Below are positions 1-10,097 of a stretch of DNA of 64,000 nucleotides, one piece after another. The notes beneath the pieces were generated by a model. That model saw nothing but the letters and a program-made list of their open reading frames with translations. It did no database searches and was not told the DNA's origin. This stretch comes from Burkholderiales bacterium (GTDB taxonomy: Bacteria; Pseudomonadota; Gammaproteobacteria; Burkholderiales; Casimicrobiaceae). The stretch covers positions 1-64,000 of the forward strand of contig JADZDD010000011.1 of NCBI GenBank assembly GCA_020851235.1. The letters run 5' to 3'. The translations under genes were made by a program, and so were the position numbers. The first letter of the stretch is position 1. Each line of letters starts with the position of its first letter.

Positions 1-369
1 CGGGTGGCGGCGGGCAGCCCCATCCTCGCGGCCGAGCACATCGAGGCGCAGTACCGCATCGACGGCGCCCTGTTCACGCCGCGCGCCGACTACCTCCTGC
101 GGGTGAAAGGCGCCAGCATGCAAGGCATCGGAATCCTGGACGGCGATCTGCTCGTCGTGCACAAGACCAGTGACGCGCGCAGCGGGCAGATCGTGGTCGC
201 GCGTCTGGGCGAGGAAGTCACCGTCAAGCGGTTGAGACGGCGTGGGCGCGAGATCACGCTGGTCGCGGAGAACGCCGCCTTCGCGCCGATCGTCGTCGAG
301 CCGACGAAAACGTCGTTCTCCATCGAGGGTATCGCCGTCGGCGTCATCCGCCCGAGTCGCTCGCTGTAA
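1..369 (+). CDS. lexA: LexA-type repressor, C-terminal part (5' end outside window)
   Basis: This is the C-terminal self-cleavage domain of a LexA-family repressor; the DNA-binding N-terminus lies upstream of the window. The frame is open from base 1 and begins RVAAGSP, which contains the Ala-Gly cleavage bond of the family. The catalytic Ser lies in GASMQGIGI and the Lys in VTVKRL, so the latent protease looks intact. It sits 114 bp upstream of imuA on the same strand, as in the known lexA-imuA-imuB-dnaE2 cassettes, where a dedicated LexA controls the mutagenic polymerase genes. I infer that it controls imuAB here and perhaps dnaE2 at 15.6 kb. Whether the genome has a second LexA cannot be seen. 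Confidence 0.9.
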   Translation, partial: RVAAGSPILAAEHIEAQYRIDGALFTPRADYLLRVKGASMQGIGILDGDLLVVHKTSDARSGQIVVARLGEEVTVKRLRRRGREITLVAENAAFAPIVVEPTKTSFSIEGIAVGVIRPSRSL

Positions 370-483
370 CCCTGGCGCTGGGCCGCCCACGGCTCGGAGG
401 CCGCCCTCGCGTGCCCGAAGCCGACGTAAGGCGCGCTCGCCTCCGCCCCACCCCGGTCCGCACGCCCTGCCCCCGTTTTGCCC

Positions 484-1161
484 ATGGCTGCCGCACTCGC
501 TCCTCTCCTCGTGCATCCGGCGCTCTGGCGCGGTGACGATCTCGCCCCGCAGCCGGCCGCGTTGCCCTCGGGCTTCGCCGCACTCGACGCCGTGCTGCCC
601 GGACGGGGCTGGCCGCAGGATGCGCTGACCGAGATCCTGCTCGAGCGCGAGGGCATCGGCGAGCTGCGCCTCACGCTCCCCGCGCTCGTGCAACTCGCGG
701 CACGGCACCGGGACATCGTGTGGATCGCGCCCCCCTACCAACCCTGCGCACCGGCGCTCGCTGCGGCGGGACTCGATCTCGCACGACTGTACGTCGTGAC
801 GTGCAAGGTGCCGCAGGATGCGCTGTGGGCCTTCGAACAGGCGCTGCGCGCACCTCGATGCGGCGCCGCCTTCGCCTGGCTCCCCACGCACGACGACCGC
901 GTACTGCGGCGCCTGCAGGTGGCAGCACGCGACGGGCAGACCTGGGGCGTGCTGTGGCGACGCCCCGGCGAGCGCGGAAGCGCCACGACGGCGCCGTTGC
1001 GCCTCGCGCTCGCTCGCGAGGAGGGGCAGCTCGCCGTCCACGTGCTGAAGCGGCGCGGGACCGATCTCGCGCATCCCGTGCGCCTCGCCCTCGACGGCAG
1101 GATGCCACCGCGCCCGCGCAACGCCAGCGACATCCCCTGGCAAGTGCACGAGACCGCCTGA
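484..1161 (+). CDS. imuA: ImuA, SOS mutagenesis accessory protein (RecA-fold)
   Basis: 225 aa. This is the RecA/SulA-like partner of ImuB in the damage-inducible mutasome that lets DnaE2 bypass lesions. The N-terminal LPSGFAALDAVLPGRGWP segment is typical of the family, followed by a RecA-like core with a hydrophobic DIVWIAPPY strand. The start is the ATG at 484; a TTG six bases upstream is a weaker alternative. It follows the LexA-type gene and precedes imuB by 43 bp in one direction, so the three probably form one SOS unit. No separate operator-like palindrome is visible between 370 and 483, so transcription may start upstream of lexA. Confidence 0.88.
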   Translation: MAAALAPLLVHPALWRGDDLAPQPAALPSGFAALDAVLPGRGWPQDALTEILLEREGIGELRLTLPALVQLAARHRDIVWIAPPYQPCAPALAAAGLDLARLYVVTCKVPQDALWAFEQALRAPRCGAAFAWLPTHDDRVLRRLQVAARDGQTWGVLWRRPGERGSATTAPLRLALAREEGQLAVHVLKRRGTDLAHPVRLALDGRMPPRPRNASDIPWQVHETA

Positions 1162-1204
1162 CACGCGTTGCCGGAAGCGGTCCGCGCACCGCTTATCCAT
1201 TCCC

Positions 1205-2677
1205 ATGGCGCTGTGGGTCTGCCTCCTCTTCCCGTCGCTGTCGCTCGACGTCTTCGCGCGGGCGCTGTCCCCGCACGACGCCGCGTACCCTTTCGCCGTC
1301 GGCAGCGACGAGCACCCGCCGCGCATCGTCGCCGCCAACGCTGCCGCACGCACCGCCGGCATCCGCGAGGGCCAGCTCGTCTCCGGTGCGCTCGCGCTCA
1401 CCCACGACCTCGTGCTGCGCGAGCGCAATGCCGACGCCGAGATGCGCGCCCTCACGCAGATCGCGACATGGACCCTGGCTTTCACGCCGATGACCTGCAT
1501 CGTGCCACCGCAGGCGGTGCTCGCCGACGTCGGCGGCAGCCTGCGCCTTTTCGGCGGCTTGCAGCGCCTTCTTGCCCGTCTCGCATCGGGCGCGCCGGAG
1601 ATGGGCTACACGAGCCGGCTCGGCGTCGCGCCCACACCCGAGGCGGCCTTGTTGCTCGCTCGCGCCGCGCACGCCGCACCGGTGCGCGAGCAGGCCGACC
1701 TGCCCGCGGTGCTCGAGCCACTGCCGTTGACGCTGCTCGACATGCCGCAGGCCACGCGCTCGATGCTGCGCGACGCGGGCGTGACCACCTTCGGTCAGGC
1801 GGTCGCGTTGCCGCGCGACGGCGCGGCCCGCCGCTTCGGCCACGACTTCGTCGTGTGCATCGATCGTGCCCTGGGCCGCGTGCCGGATCCGCGCGCGCCT
1901 TTCACGCCGCCGCCACGCTTTGCCGGCTCGCTCGAACTTCCCGCTCCGGCGCGAGACATCGAGGCGCTGGGCTTTGGCGTCCAGCGCCTCGTGCGCGATC
2001 TCGCCGACTGGCTCCAGGCGCGCAGCCTGGGCGCGCTCCGCGTCACGCTCACGCTCACGCACGAGCACGCCCTGCACACGCGTGACCTGCCGCCCACGGT
2101 GGCGCCGTTCGCGCTCGGTGCGCCGACGCGCTCCACCGCGCACCTCTTCGGCGTGCTGCGCGAGCGACTCGCGCGCGTGGTGCTACCGGCGCCGGTCGAG
2201 GCGATGACCCTCGAAAGCAACGCAGTCACGCCGCTCGCCGGCAAGAATCTCGGGCTGCTGCCCGGGGACGGTCCCGATCCGGTCGAGGCCCCACTCATCG
2301 ATCGTCTGCGCGCACGCCTGGGTGACGAGGCCATCCAGCGCCTCGCCCTCCACGCCGAGCACCGTCCCGAACGCGCCACGCAGATCGTGCGCGGGCACGC
2401 GAGATTGCCTCCGGCGCCCGCATCGCTGCCGGCAACGCTGCGACCGCTCTGGCTGCTCGCCGAGCCGCAACCGCTCGGCGATATCTTCGCGCGCTCACCC
2501 TGGATCCTGCGCGACGGGCCGGAGCGCATCGAATCGGGCTGGTGGGACGACGGCGACATCCGCCGCGATTACTTCATCGCCGACACCGCCGACGGCAAGG
2601 CTACGGCATGGATCTACCGCGACGGCCGGCACGGGCTCGACGGCGGTGACTGGTTCCTGCACGGGATCTTCGCGTAG
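1205..2677 (+). CDS. imuB: ImuB, Y-family polymerase-like mutasome subunit
   Basis: 490 aa, the usual family length. ImuB proteins have a Y-family polymerase fold but lack the catalytic acidic residues; they act as a hub linking DnaE2, ImuA and the sliding clamp. Here the N-terminal strand reads LLFPSLSLDVFAR where active DinB proteins have an HVDMDAFFA-type motif, so the first metal-binding Asp is absent. The palm segment LADVGGSLRLFGG is also ImuB-like. A little-finger region follows, and the C-terminal part ends WFLHGIFA. It is the last gene of the lexA-imuA-imuB run: the next gene is convergent, and dnaE2, often next in line, is about 13 kb away. Confidence 0.9.
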   Translation: MALWVCLLFPSLSLDVFARALSPHDAAYPFAVGSDEHPPRIVAANAAARTAGIREGQLVSGALALTHDLVLRERNADAEMRALTQIATWTLAFTPMTCIVPPQAVLADVGGSLRLFGGLQRLLARLASGAPEMGYTSRLGVAPTPEAALLLARAAHAAPVREQADLPAVLEPLPLTLLDMPQATRSMLRDAGVTTFGQAVALPRDGAARRFGHDFVVCIDRALGRVPDPRAPFTPPPRFAGSLELPAPARDIEALGFGVQRLVRDLADWLQARSLGALRVTLTLTHEHALHTRDLPPTVAPFALGAPTRSTAHLFGVLRERLARVVLPAPVEAMTLESNAVTPLAGKNLGLLPGDGPDPVEAPLIDRLRARLGDEAIQRLALHAEHRPERATQIVRGHARLPPAPASLPATLRPLWLLAEPQPLGDIFARSPWILRDGPERIESGWWDDGDIRRDYFIADTADGKATAWIYRDGRHGLDGGDWFLHGIFA

Positions 2678-2716
2678 CACCGGCACCCGCCTGCCACCGC
2701 GCCGCACCGCCGCACC

Positions 2717-3550
2717 TCAGGCGCGCAACGCCCGCGCGTGATGCGCGATGTGATCGCCCATGAAAGTCGCGATGAAGTAGTAGCTGTGGTCGTAGCCCGG
2801 CTGCATGCGCAACGTGAGCGGATGCTCGACCGCCGCGCACGCTTGCACGAGGAGTTCGGGTCGCAACTGCCCGGCCAGGAACTCGTCGGCCTCGCCCTGA
2901 TCCACGAGCAGCGGCCAACGTGGCGCTGCGGTCTTCACGAGTTCGACCGCGTCCCAGGCGCGCCACGCCGCACGCTCCGGGCCGAGGTAGGCGGCGAAGG
3001 CCTTCTCGCCCCAAGGCACCTGCGACGGGGCGACGATCGGTGCAAACGCCGACACGCTGCGGTAGCGCCCCGGCTCCCGCAGCGCGGTGACGAGCGCGCC
3101 GTGCCCACCCATCGAGTGACCGAAGATGCCGCGCGCCTCGCTCGCCGCGAAATGTCGCTCGACGAGCGCCGGCAATTCCTGCGCGACGTACGTGTGCATG
3201 CGATAGTGCGTCGACCATGGCGCCACGGTGGCGTCGACGTAGAAACCCGCACCCTGCCCGAGATCGTAGCCCGGGTCGTCGGCAACCGCCTCGCCGCGCG
3301 GACTCGTGTCGGGGGCCACGACGATGACGTCGTGCCGCGCGGCATGTTCCTGCGCCCCCGCCTTGGTGATGAAGTTCTGCTCGGTGCAGGTCAGCCCCGA
3401 GAGCCAGTAGAGCACCGGGCAGCGCTCGCCACGCAGCGCGGCGCTCGGCAGGTAGATGCCGAAGCGGGCATCACCGCGCAGGCACGACGACGCGTGGCGC
3501 CAGACCTCCTGGCGTCCGCCGAAGCTTGCGTGCTGTTCGATGCGTTCCAT
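2717..3550 (-). CDS. frmB: S-formylglutathione hydrolase
   Basis: 277 aa alpha/beta hydrolase of the esterase D family. It hydrolyses S-formylglutathione to formate and glutathione, the second step of glutathione-dependent formaldehyde oxidation. The nucleophile elbow is GHSMGG. The catalytic Asp is probably in VDQGEADEF and the His in GYDHSYYF. The segment WLSGLTCTEQNFITKAGAQ is diagnostic of the family. It lies 36 bp downstream of frmA on the same strand, so the two enzymes probably share a transcript. No FrmR-type regulator is seen nearby. Confidence 0.95.
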   Translation of the reverse strand: MERIEQHASFGGRQEVWRHASSCLRGDARFGIYLPSAALRGERCPVLYWLSGLTCTEQNFITKAGAQEHAARHDVIVVAPDTSPRGEAVADDPGYDLGQGAGFYVDATVAPWSTHYRMHTYVAQELPALVERHFAASEARGIFGHSMGGHGALVTALREPGRYRSVSAFAPIVAPSQVPWGEKAFAAYLGPERAAWRAWDAVELVKTAAPRWPLLVDQGEADEFLAGQLRPELLVQACAAVEHPLTLRMQPGYDHSYYFIATFMGDHIAHHARALRA

Positions 3551-3586
3551 CCGTGGCGTCCGAACGGGCGATCCGGGGTCGAGCGG

Positions 3587-4750
<1,164 letters not shown>

Positions 4751-4757
4751 TCACCCA

Positions 4758-7700
4758 TCACTGTATCGCGGGTTCCGGCACCGCCTCGTGCGCGAGCTGC
4801 TCGCGCAGCTCGGCCATCCGCGCCCGCGTGCTCGCCACGTTCTTCGCCTTCACGTGGCCGTAGCCGCGCATCGCCTCGGGTGCCGCGGCGAGCGCGATCG
4901 CAACGGCGACGTTGTCCTCGCGCAAGAGCGTTGCGATGTCGGCGAGCACCACTTCGAATTCGGCGATGAGCGCGCGCTCCATGCGTCGCTCCGCGGTGCG
5001 CCCGAATGGATCGAAGGGCGTGCCCCGCAGCCGCCGCAAGCGGGGCAGCACGCGCATCGCCCGCAGCATCCAGGGGCCGTACGCCTTCTTGCGCGGCAAT
5101 CCGGTCTGCGGATCCTTGCTGGCGAGAAGGGGTGGCGCGAGGTGCACCGTCAGGCGCAGGTCGCCCTCGAACGCGTCGGCCAGGCGCTGCGCGAAGGTAC
5201 CGTCGGTGTAAAGGCGCGCGACCTCGTATTCGTCCTTGTACGCCATGAGCTTGTACAACGACTTCGCTGCGGCCAGCGGCAGCGCTTCGCCGGCGCCGAC
5301 GCGCCTGGCCGCCGCCTGGACCGGTGCCAACGTGCGGCGATAGCGCTCGGCATACGCCGCATCCTGGTAGGCGGTGAGCCACCGGACGTGACGCTCGGTC
5401 CACTCGGCGAGCGTGCGCGGCGCCGCCGGTGCGGCAACCCGGCCCGCGGCGCGCTCGACGGCGGCGCGGTCGTGCGCGGCGGCGCGACCCCACGCGAACG
5501 CGCGCTTGCCCGCGGCCACGGCCACGCCGTTGAGCTCGATCGCGCGCTCGATGGCCGCGATCGACACGGGCAAGGCACCGCGTTGCGCCGCGAAACCCAG
5601 AAGAAAGAGATTCGCCCCGATCGCGTCGCCCAGCAGACGCGTGGCGAGCGCGGTGGCATCGATCGTCTCGAGCCCGGGCCCGACGCGCTGCGAAAGCGCC
5701 TCCCGCATGGCGTCGGGCTGCAAGTCGTAGTCCTTCTCGAAGACGAAGGCCGCGGTCGGTGTGGCGTGACCGTTGACGATCGCCTGCGTCGTCCCCGCGG
5801 CGAGGCGGGCGAGCGACGACGGATGCGCAGCCACCGCGAGGTCGCAGCCCAGAAGCAGATGTGCGCCGCCCGCGGACAGGCGCGCCGCGTGCAGGGCATC
5901 GGGGTCGCGTGCAATCTGGACGTGGCTCGTCACCGCACCGTTCTTCTGTGCCATGCCGGTGAAGTCGAGCGTCGTGCACGCCTTGCCTTCGAGGTGAGCC
6001 GCCATGCCCAAGAGCGCGCTGATCGTGAGCACGCCGGTGCCACCGATCCCGGCGACCAGGATGCCGTAGGGTGCGGCGAGCGACGCAAGCGCGGGCGCGG
6101 GCAGGTCGGAGGGTGGATCCACCTTGCCATCCATCTTGCGCGGCGTGGCACCCGTCACCGTCACGAAGCTCGGGCAAAAGCCCTTCACGCACGAGTAGTC
6201 CTTGTTGCACGAGGACTGGTCGATGCTGCGCTTGATCCCGAGTTCGGTGGGAAGCGGCTGCACCGAGACGCAATTCGACTGCACCGAGCAGTCGCCACAG
6301 CCCTCGCACACGTCCTCGTTGATGAAGATGCGCCCGGGCGGATCGACGAGCTTGCCGCGCTTGCGCCGACGCCGCTTCTCCGCCGCGCACGTCTGATCGT
6401 AGATCAGCACCGTGAGCCCGGGCATCTTGCGCAGATCGCGCTGCACGCTGTCGAGGTCGTCGCGATGATGGACCGGCACGTCGGCCGGGACGACACGGCG
6501 CGCGTAGCGCTCGGGCTGGTCGGTGACGATGGTGACGTGGCGCGCACCCTCGGCCTGCACTTGCGCGACGATCTGCGGCACCGTCAACTGCCCGTCGACC
6601 GGCTGCCCACCGGTCATCGCCACGGCGTCGTTGTAGAGGATCTTGTACGTGATGTCGATGCCGGCCGCCGCTGCCGCACGAATCGCGAGCAGGCCGCTGT
6701 GGAAGTACGTGCCGTCGCCGATGTTCTGGAACACGTGCTTGTTGCGCACGTAGCGCGACTGTCCGATCCACGCCGCGCCCTCGCCGCCCATGTGACTGTA
6801 CGTGCGCGTCTGCCGCGGCATCTGCACCGCGAGCCAGTGGCAGCCGATGCCGCCGAGCGCGCGGCTGCCTTCGGGCACGCGCGTGGACGTGTTGTGCGGG
6901 CAGCCCGAGCAGAAGAACGGCGTGCGCGCGGGATACGCGGGCCGGGTCGTCGCAATCGCGGCCAGCGCGCGCAGGCGGGCGAGCGCGGCCGCGATCTCGG
7001 GCAGCGCACCGTGACGCGCCTCGAGCACGTGCACGATGGCCTGCGCCACCTGCACCGGCGTCAGCTCACCGGCGCTGGGCAGGAGCGCGGTCCCGTCGGC
7101 GCTCTGCTTGCCGTGCAGGCGCGGCGCCGCCGCGGCGCCGTAGAGGAGCCGCGCGAACTGATCCTCGATGAAGGCACGCTTCTCCTCGACCACGAGGATG
7201 TCGTCCAGCCCCTGCGCGAAGCTCCGGGCGCCGTCGGGCTCGAGCGGCCAGACGAGCCCGATCTTGTAGAGGCGGATGCCCAGCGCGCTCGCCTTGGCGT
7301 CGTCGATGCCGAGATCGACGAGCGCCTGGCGCACGTCGAGGTACGCCTTGCCGGTGGTCGCGATGCCAAGCCGCGCGGCGGGCGCGTCGAGCACGATGCG
7401 GTCGATGCGGTTCGCGCGCGCGAACGCGCGCACCGCCTGCATCTTGGGACCGTGCAGGCGCTGCTCCTGATCGAGCGGCGGATCCGGCCACCGGATCGAC
7501 AGGCCTTCCGGAGGCAGCGTGAAGTCGACCGGATCGACGAAGCGCATGCGCTCGGGATCGACGTCGATCGTCGCCGAACCCTCCACCGCTTCGGCCACCG
7601 CCTTGAAGCCGACCCAGCAGCCCGCGTAGCGCGACAGCGCGATGCCGAAGAGGCCGAAGTCGAGGTAATCCTGCACGGTGGCCGGATTGAGCACGGGAAT

Positions 7701-8234
7701 CATCGCCGCGACGAGCACCTGTTCGCTCTGGTGCGCCGACGTCGACGACTGGCATCCGTGATCGTCACCCGCGAGGACGAGCACGCCGCCGTACTTCGAC
7801 GTCCCCGCCGCATTGGCGTGCTTGAAGGCGTCGGTCGACCGATCGACGCCGGGACCCTTGCCGTACCAGATCCCGAACACGCCGTCGACCGTCGCGTCGT
7901 CCTCCAGCGCGACCTGCTGCGTACCCCACAGCGCGGTCGCCGCGAGATCCTCGTTCACCCCGGGCTGGAACGTGATGTCGTTGGCCTCGAGCAGCGCCGC
8001 GGCGCCCCACAGCGCGTTGTCGTACGTTCCAAGCGGCGAGCCGCGATAGCCGGTGATGAAGCCGGCGGTATTGAGTCCGGCCGCGCGATCGCGCGCGCGC
8101 TGCATGAGCGGCAGACGCACGAGCGCCTGGATGCCCGTGAGGTAGACGCGGCCGGCGCCCTGCGCGTACTTGTCGGCGAGGGAGACGTCGGCGAGTGCAG
8201 GAACGGCTGGGGGTGGCGGGTCGCGATCTGCCAC
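4758..8234 (-). CDS. Indolepyruvate:ferredoxin oxidoreductase, fused alpha and beta subunits
   Basis: About 1158 aa, a single-chain form of the enzyme that decarboxylates aryl-pyruvates (indolepyruvate, phenylpyruvate) to acyl-CoA with reduction of ferredoxin. From the N-terminus it has a transketolase-like pyrimidine-binding region (FITGYRGSPLGTYD), a TPP-binding region (FCSGCPHNTS, GGEGAAWIGQ), ferredoxin-like clusters (CEGCGDCSVQSNC, CNKDYSCVKGFCP), and a gamma/beta-type domain (VAGIGGTGVLTISALLG). The C-terminal part from about residue 900 looks like the extension seen in long proteobacterial homologues. The start is taken as GTG 8234; an in-frame ATG at 8300 is possible. It is 61 bp upstream of frmA on the same strand, with no obvious metabolic link. 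Confidence 0.9.
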   Translation of the reverse strand: MADRDPPPPAVPALADVSLADKYAQGAGRVYLTGIQALVRLPLMQRARDRAAGLNTAGFITGYRGSPLGTYDNALWGAAALLEANDITFQPGVNEDLAATALWGTQQVALEDDATVDGVFGIWYGKGPGVDRSTDAFKHANAAGTSKYGGVLVLAGDDHGCQSSTSAHQSEQVLVAAMIPVLNPATVQDYLDFGLFGIALSRYAGCWVGFKAVAEAVEGSATIDVDPERMRFVDPVDFTLPPEGLSIRWPDPPLDQEQRLHGPKMQAVRAFARANRIDRIVLDAPAARLGIATTGKAYLDVRQALVDLGIDDAKASALGIRLYKIGLVWPLEPDGARSFAQGLDDILVVEEKRAFIEDQFARLLYGAAAAPRLHGKQSADGTALLPSAGELTPVQVAQAIVHVLEARHGALPEIAAALARLRALAAIATTRPAYPARTPFFCSGCPHNTSTRVPEGSRALGGIGCHWLAVQMPRQTRTYSHMGGEGAAWIGQSRYVRNKHVFQNIGDGTYFHSGLLAIRAAAAAGIDITYKILYNDAVAMTGGQPVDGQLTVPQIVAQVQAEGARHVTIVTDQPERYARRVVPADVPVHHRDDLDSVQRDLRKMPGLTVLIYDQTCAAEKRRRRKRGKLVDPPGRIFINEDVCEGCGDCSVQSNCVSVQPLPTELGIKRSIDQSSCNKDYSCVKGFCPSFVTVTGATPRKMDGKVDPPSDLPAPALASLAAPYGILVAGIGGTGVLTISALLGMAAHLEGKACTTLDFTGMAQKNGAVTSHVQIARDPDALHAARLSAGGAHLLLGCDLAVAAHPSSLARLAAGTTQAIVNGHATPTAAFVFEKDYDLQPDAMREALSQRVGPGLETIDATALATRLLGDAIGANLFLLGFAAQRGALPVSIAAIERAIELNGVAVAAGKRAFAWGRAAAHDRAAVERAAGRVAAPAAPRTLAEWTERHVRWLTAYQDAAYAERYRRTLAPVQAAARRVGAGEALPLAAAKSLYKLMAYKDEYEVARLYTDGTFAQRLADAFEGDLRLTVHLAPPLLASKDPQTGLPRKKAYGPWMLRAMRVLPRLRRLRGTPFDPFGRTAERRMERALIAEFEVVLADIATLLREDNVAVAIALAAAPEAMRGYGHVKAKNVASTRARMAELREQLAHEAVPEPAIQ

Positions 8235-8348
8235 GGGCGGGTGACCGGAGGCCGGCGCTCGAAGGATTCGGGTGGCTACGGCTTGCAGCCTAGCCGCCAC
8301 CCCGGGTTAAGGCAAGCTGCGCTGCGGGACCGCGGCGCGCGCCGGCAT

Positions 8349-9305
8349 TCATTTCGCCTCCACCGGATCGCGCACGATGCAGCGAAAACCGAGATGGCAC
8401 GTCGATGTGTCGACGGGCTGCGCCATGCGAGCGGCGGGCCGGTAGCGACGGCAATAGTCGGGCGCGCAAAGATACGAGCCGCCCTTGGTGACCCGCCGCG
8501 GAATGCGCAGGTGCGGCGTTGCGGGGTCGATGCTGGCATCGCGCTCGCCACCGCGGGGATTGTCGAGCGTGCAACAGGGTTTCATGGCGCGGTCGAAGTC
8601 CCGATAGAAATCGGCGGTCCACTCCCACACGTTGCCGGTCATCTCGAACAGGCCATGACCGTTGGGCGGAAACGCGCGCACGGGTGCGGTCCACAGGTAG
8701 CCATCCTCGAACGTGTTCTGCCAAGGGAAGGCGCCTTGCCAGGTGTTGGCGAGCGGCACGCCCGCAGGCATCCATTCGTTGCCCCACGCGTACTGTGCCG
8801 CATGAAGACCGCCGCGCGCCGCGTACTCCCATTCGGCTTCGGTCGGCAGCGCCTTGCCGGCCCACGTCGCATACGCTTGCGCGTCCTCGTAGGCGACGTG
8901 CACGACGGGATGGTCCCAGGCGCCATCGAGCCCGCTGCCCGGACCGCGCGGATGCCGCCAGTTCGCCCCGGCGACGTAGCGCCACCATTGGCGGTGATCG
9001 GAGAGGTCCACCGGACCCGGTGGCGGCTCGAATACCGCCGACGACGGCACGAGACGCGCGGGATCGGCGCCCGGGTAGTCGGCCGCATTGGCCGGACGCT
9101 CGGCGAGCGTGACGTAACCCGTCGCCGCGACGAATGCGTCGAACTGCGCGTTGGTCACGGCGGTGGCATCGATCCAGAAGGCGCCCACGCGCACGGCGTG
9201 CGCGGGCGCCTCTTCGGGATAGTGGTGGTCCGAACCCATGCGGAACGTGCCACCAGGCAGGCGAATCATGTCCCCCGTCACGGCAGCGTCGGCGCGCGCG
9301 ACCAT
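8349..9305 (-). CDS. Formylglycine-generating enzyme family protein (SUMF1/FGE-like)
   Basis: 318 aa FGE-sulfatase domain protein. True FGEs oxidise a cysteine in type I sulfatases to formylglycine, using a copper-binding pair of cysteines. The sequence GGSYLCAPDYCRRYRPAAR has this pair at Cys280 and Cys285, with the same five-residue spacing as the human enzyme. EMTGNVWEWTADFY and the C-terminal LGFRC also match the fold, so this looks like an active FGE and not just a fold relative. No sulfatase gene is visible in the window. It stops 43 bp before the divergent-looking boundary of the oxidoreductase start region and is followed leftward by 114 bp without a gene. Confidence 0.88.
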   Translation of the reverse strand: MVARADAAVTGDMIRLPGGTFRMGSDHHYPEEAPAHAVRVGAFWIDATAVTNAQFDAFVAATGYVTLAERPANAADYPGADPARLVPSSAVFEPPPGPVDLSDHRQWWRYVAGANWRHPRGPGSGLDGAWDHPVVHVAYEDAQAYATWAGKALPTEAEWEYAARGGLHAAQYAWGNEWMPAGVPLANTWQGAFPWQNTFEDGYLWTAPVRAFPPNGHGLFEMTGNVWEWTADFYRDFDRAMKPCCTLDNPRGGERDASIDPATPHLRIPRRVTKGGSYLCAPDYCRRYRPAARMAQPVDTSTCHLGFRCIVRDPVEAK

Positions 9306-9311
9306 GAACCG

Positions 9312-10097
9312 TCAGATCCCCGCCCACCACTGGTAGCCCTGATCCTCCCAGTAGCCACCGCGCCCACCGCCGATCGCGGCAAACGATGCGACGAATTCGA
9401 TCCCGGTGATGTACTTCGCGTGCTTGTAGCCCAGCTGGCGTTCGACGCGCAGCCGGATCGGCGCGCCGTTGGGAACGGGCAGCGGCGCATCGTTGAGCTC
9501 GTAGGCGAGGATCGTCTGTTCGTGTCGCGCGTCGTCGAGATCGATGCTCTCGTAGTAGAGGTCGGTCGGGTCATCCGACATGGGGTCGGCGCAGTAGAAG
9601 ACGACGTAACGCGCTTCGGGCTTGACCGCCACCGCATCGAGGAGTGCGGCAAGACGCGCGCCCTTCCACTTCGCGATCGCGCTCCATCCCTCGACGCAAT
9701 CGTGGCGGGTGATCTGCGTGCGTGACGGCAGGTCGCGCACCTGGGCGAGGGTGAGCCGCTGCGGGTGCGCACACAGGCCGCCGACGTCGAGCGTGTACGT
9801 CGCAAAGCCGGATGCGACCCACGCGGCGTACTGCGCGGTCGCGGGATCGGCGGTGCCGTTGCTGCGAAACGTCGGCGAGCGATCCTCGGCGCTGAACTCC
9901 TGCGCCAGCGCCCGCCGGCCGACGACGTTGGCGATCGCCGCGTTGACCGACGTCGCCGCGTCCAGCACCTTGGGAAACCATTCGCTGCGTGACAGGTTGT
10001 CGCAGCCGGCGAGGGCAAGCCCCGAGACGGCGCCGACGCCGGCCCGCAGGAACGTGCGCCGCGCATGGCGCGGATGCGCTCGACGCCACCGCTTCAT
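9312..10097 (-). CDS. Tat-exported molybdopterin-dependent oxidoreductase (sulfite oxidase/YedY fold)
   Basis: 261 aa. The N-terminus has a twin-arginine motif, ARRTFLRAGVG, then a hydrophobic stretch ending GLALAGC, so export by Tat is expected. The body is the oxidoreductase molybdopterin-binding domain; the molybdenum-ligating Cys is probably that in RHDCVEGWSAI. The close of the domain, KYITGIEFV, is typical of the family. The ATG at 10097 overlaps the stop of the upstream cytochrome gene (ATGA), so the two are translationally coupled. This is a periplasmic enzyme with a membrane electron partner; the substrate could be sulfite, a sulfoxide or something else. Confidence 0.85.
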   Translation of the reverse strand: MKRWRRAHPRHARRTFLRAGVGAVSGLALAGCDNLSRSEWFPKVLDAATSVNAAIANVVGRRALAQEFSAEDRSPTFRSNGTADPATAQYAAWVASGFATYTLDVGGLCAHPQRLTLAQVRDLPSRTQITRHDCVEGWSAIAKWKGARLAALLDAVAVKPEARYVVFYCADPMSDDPTDLYYESIDLDDARHEQTILAYELNDAPLPVPNGAPIRLRVERQLGYKHAKYITGIEFVASFAAIGGGRGGYWEDQGYQWWAGI

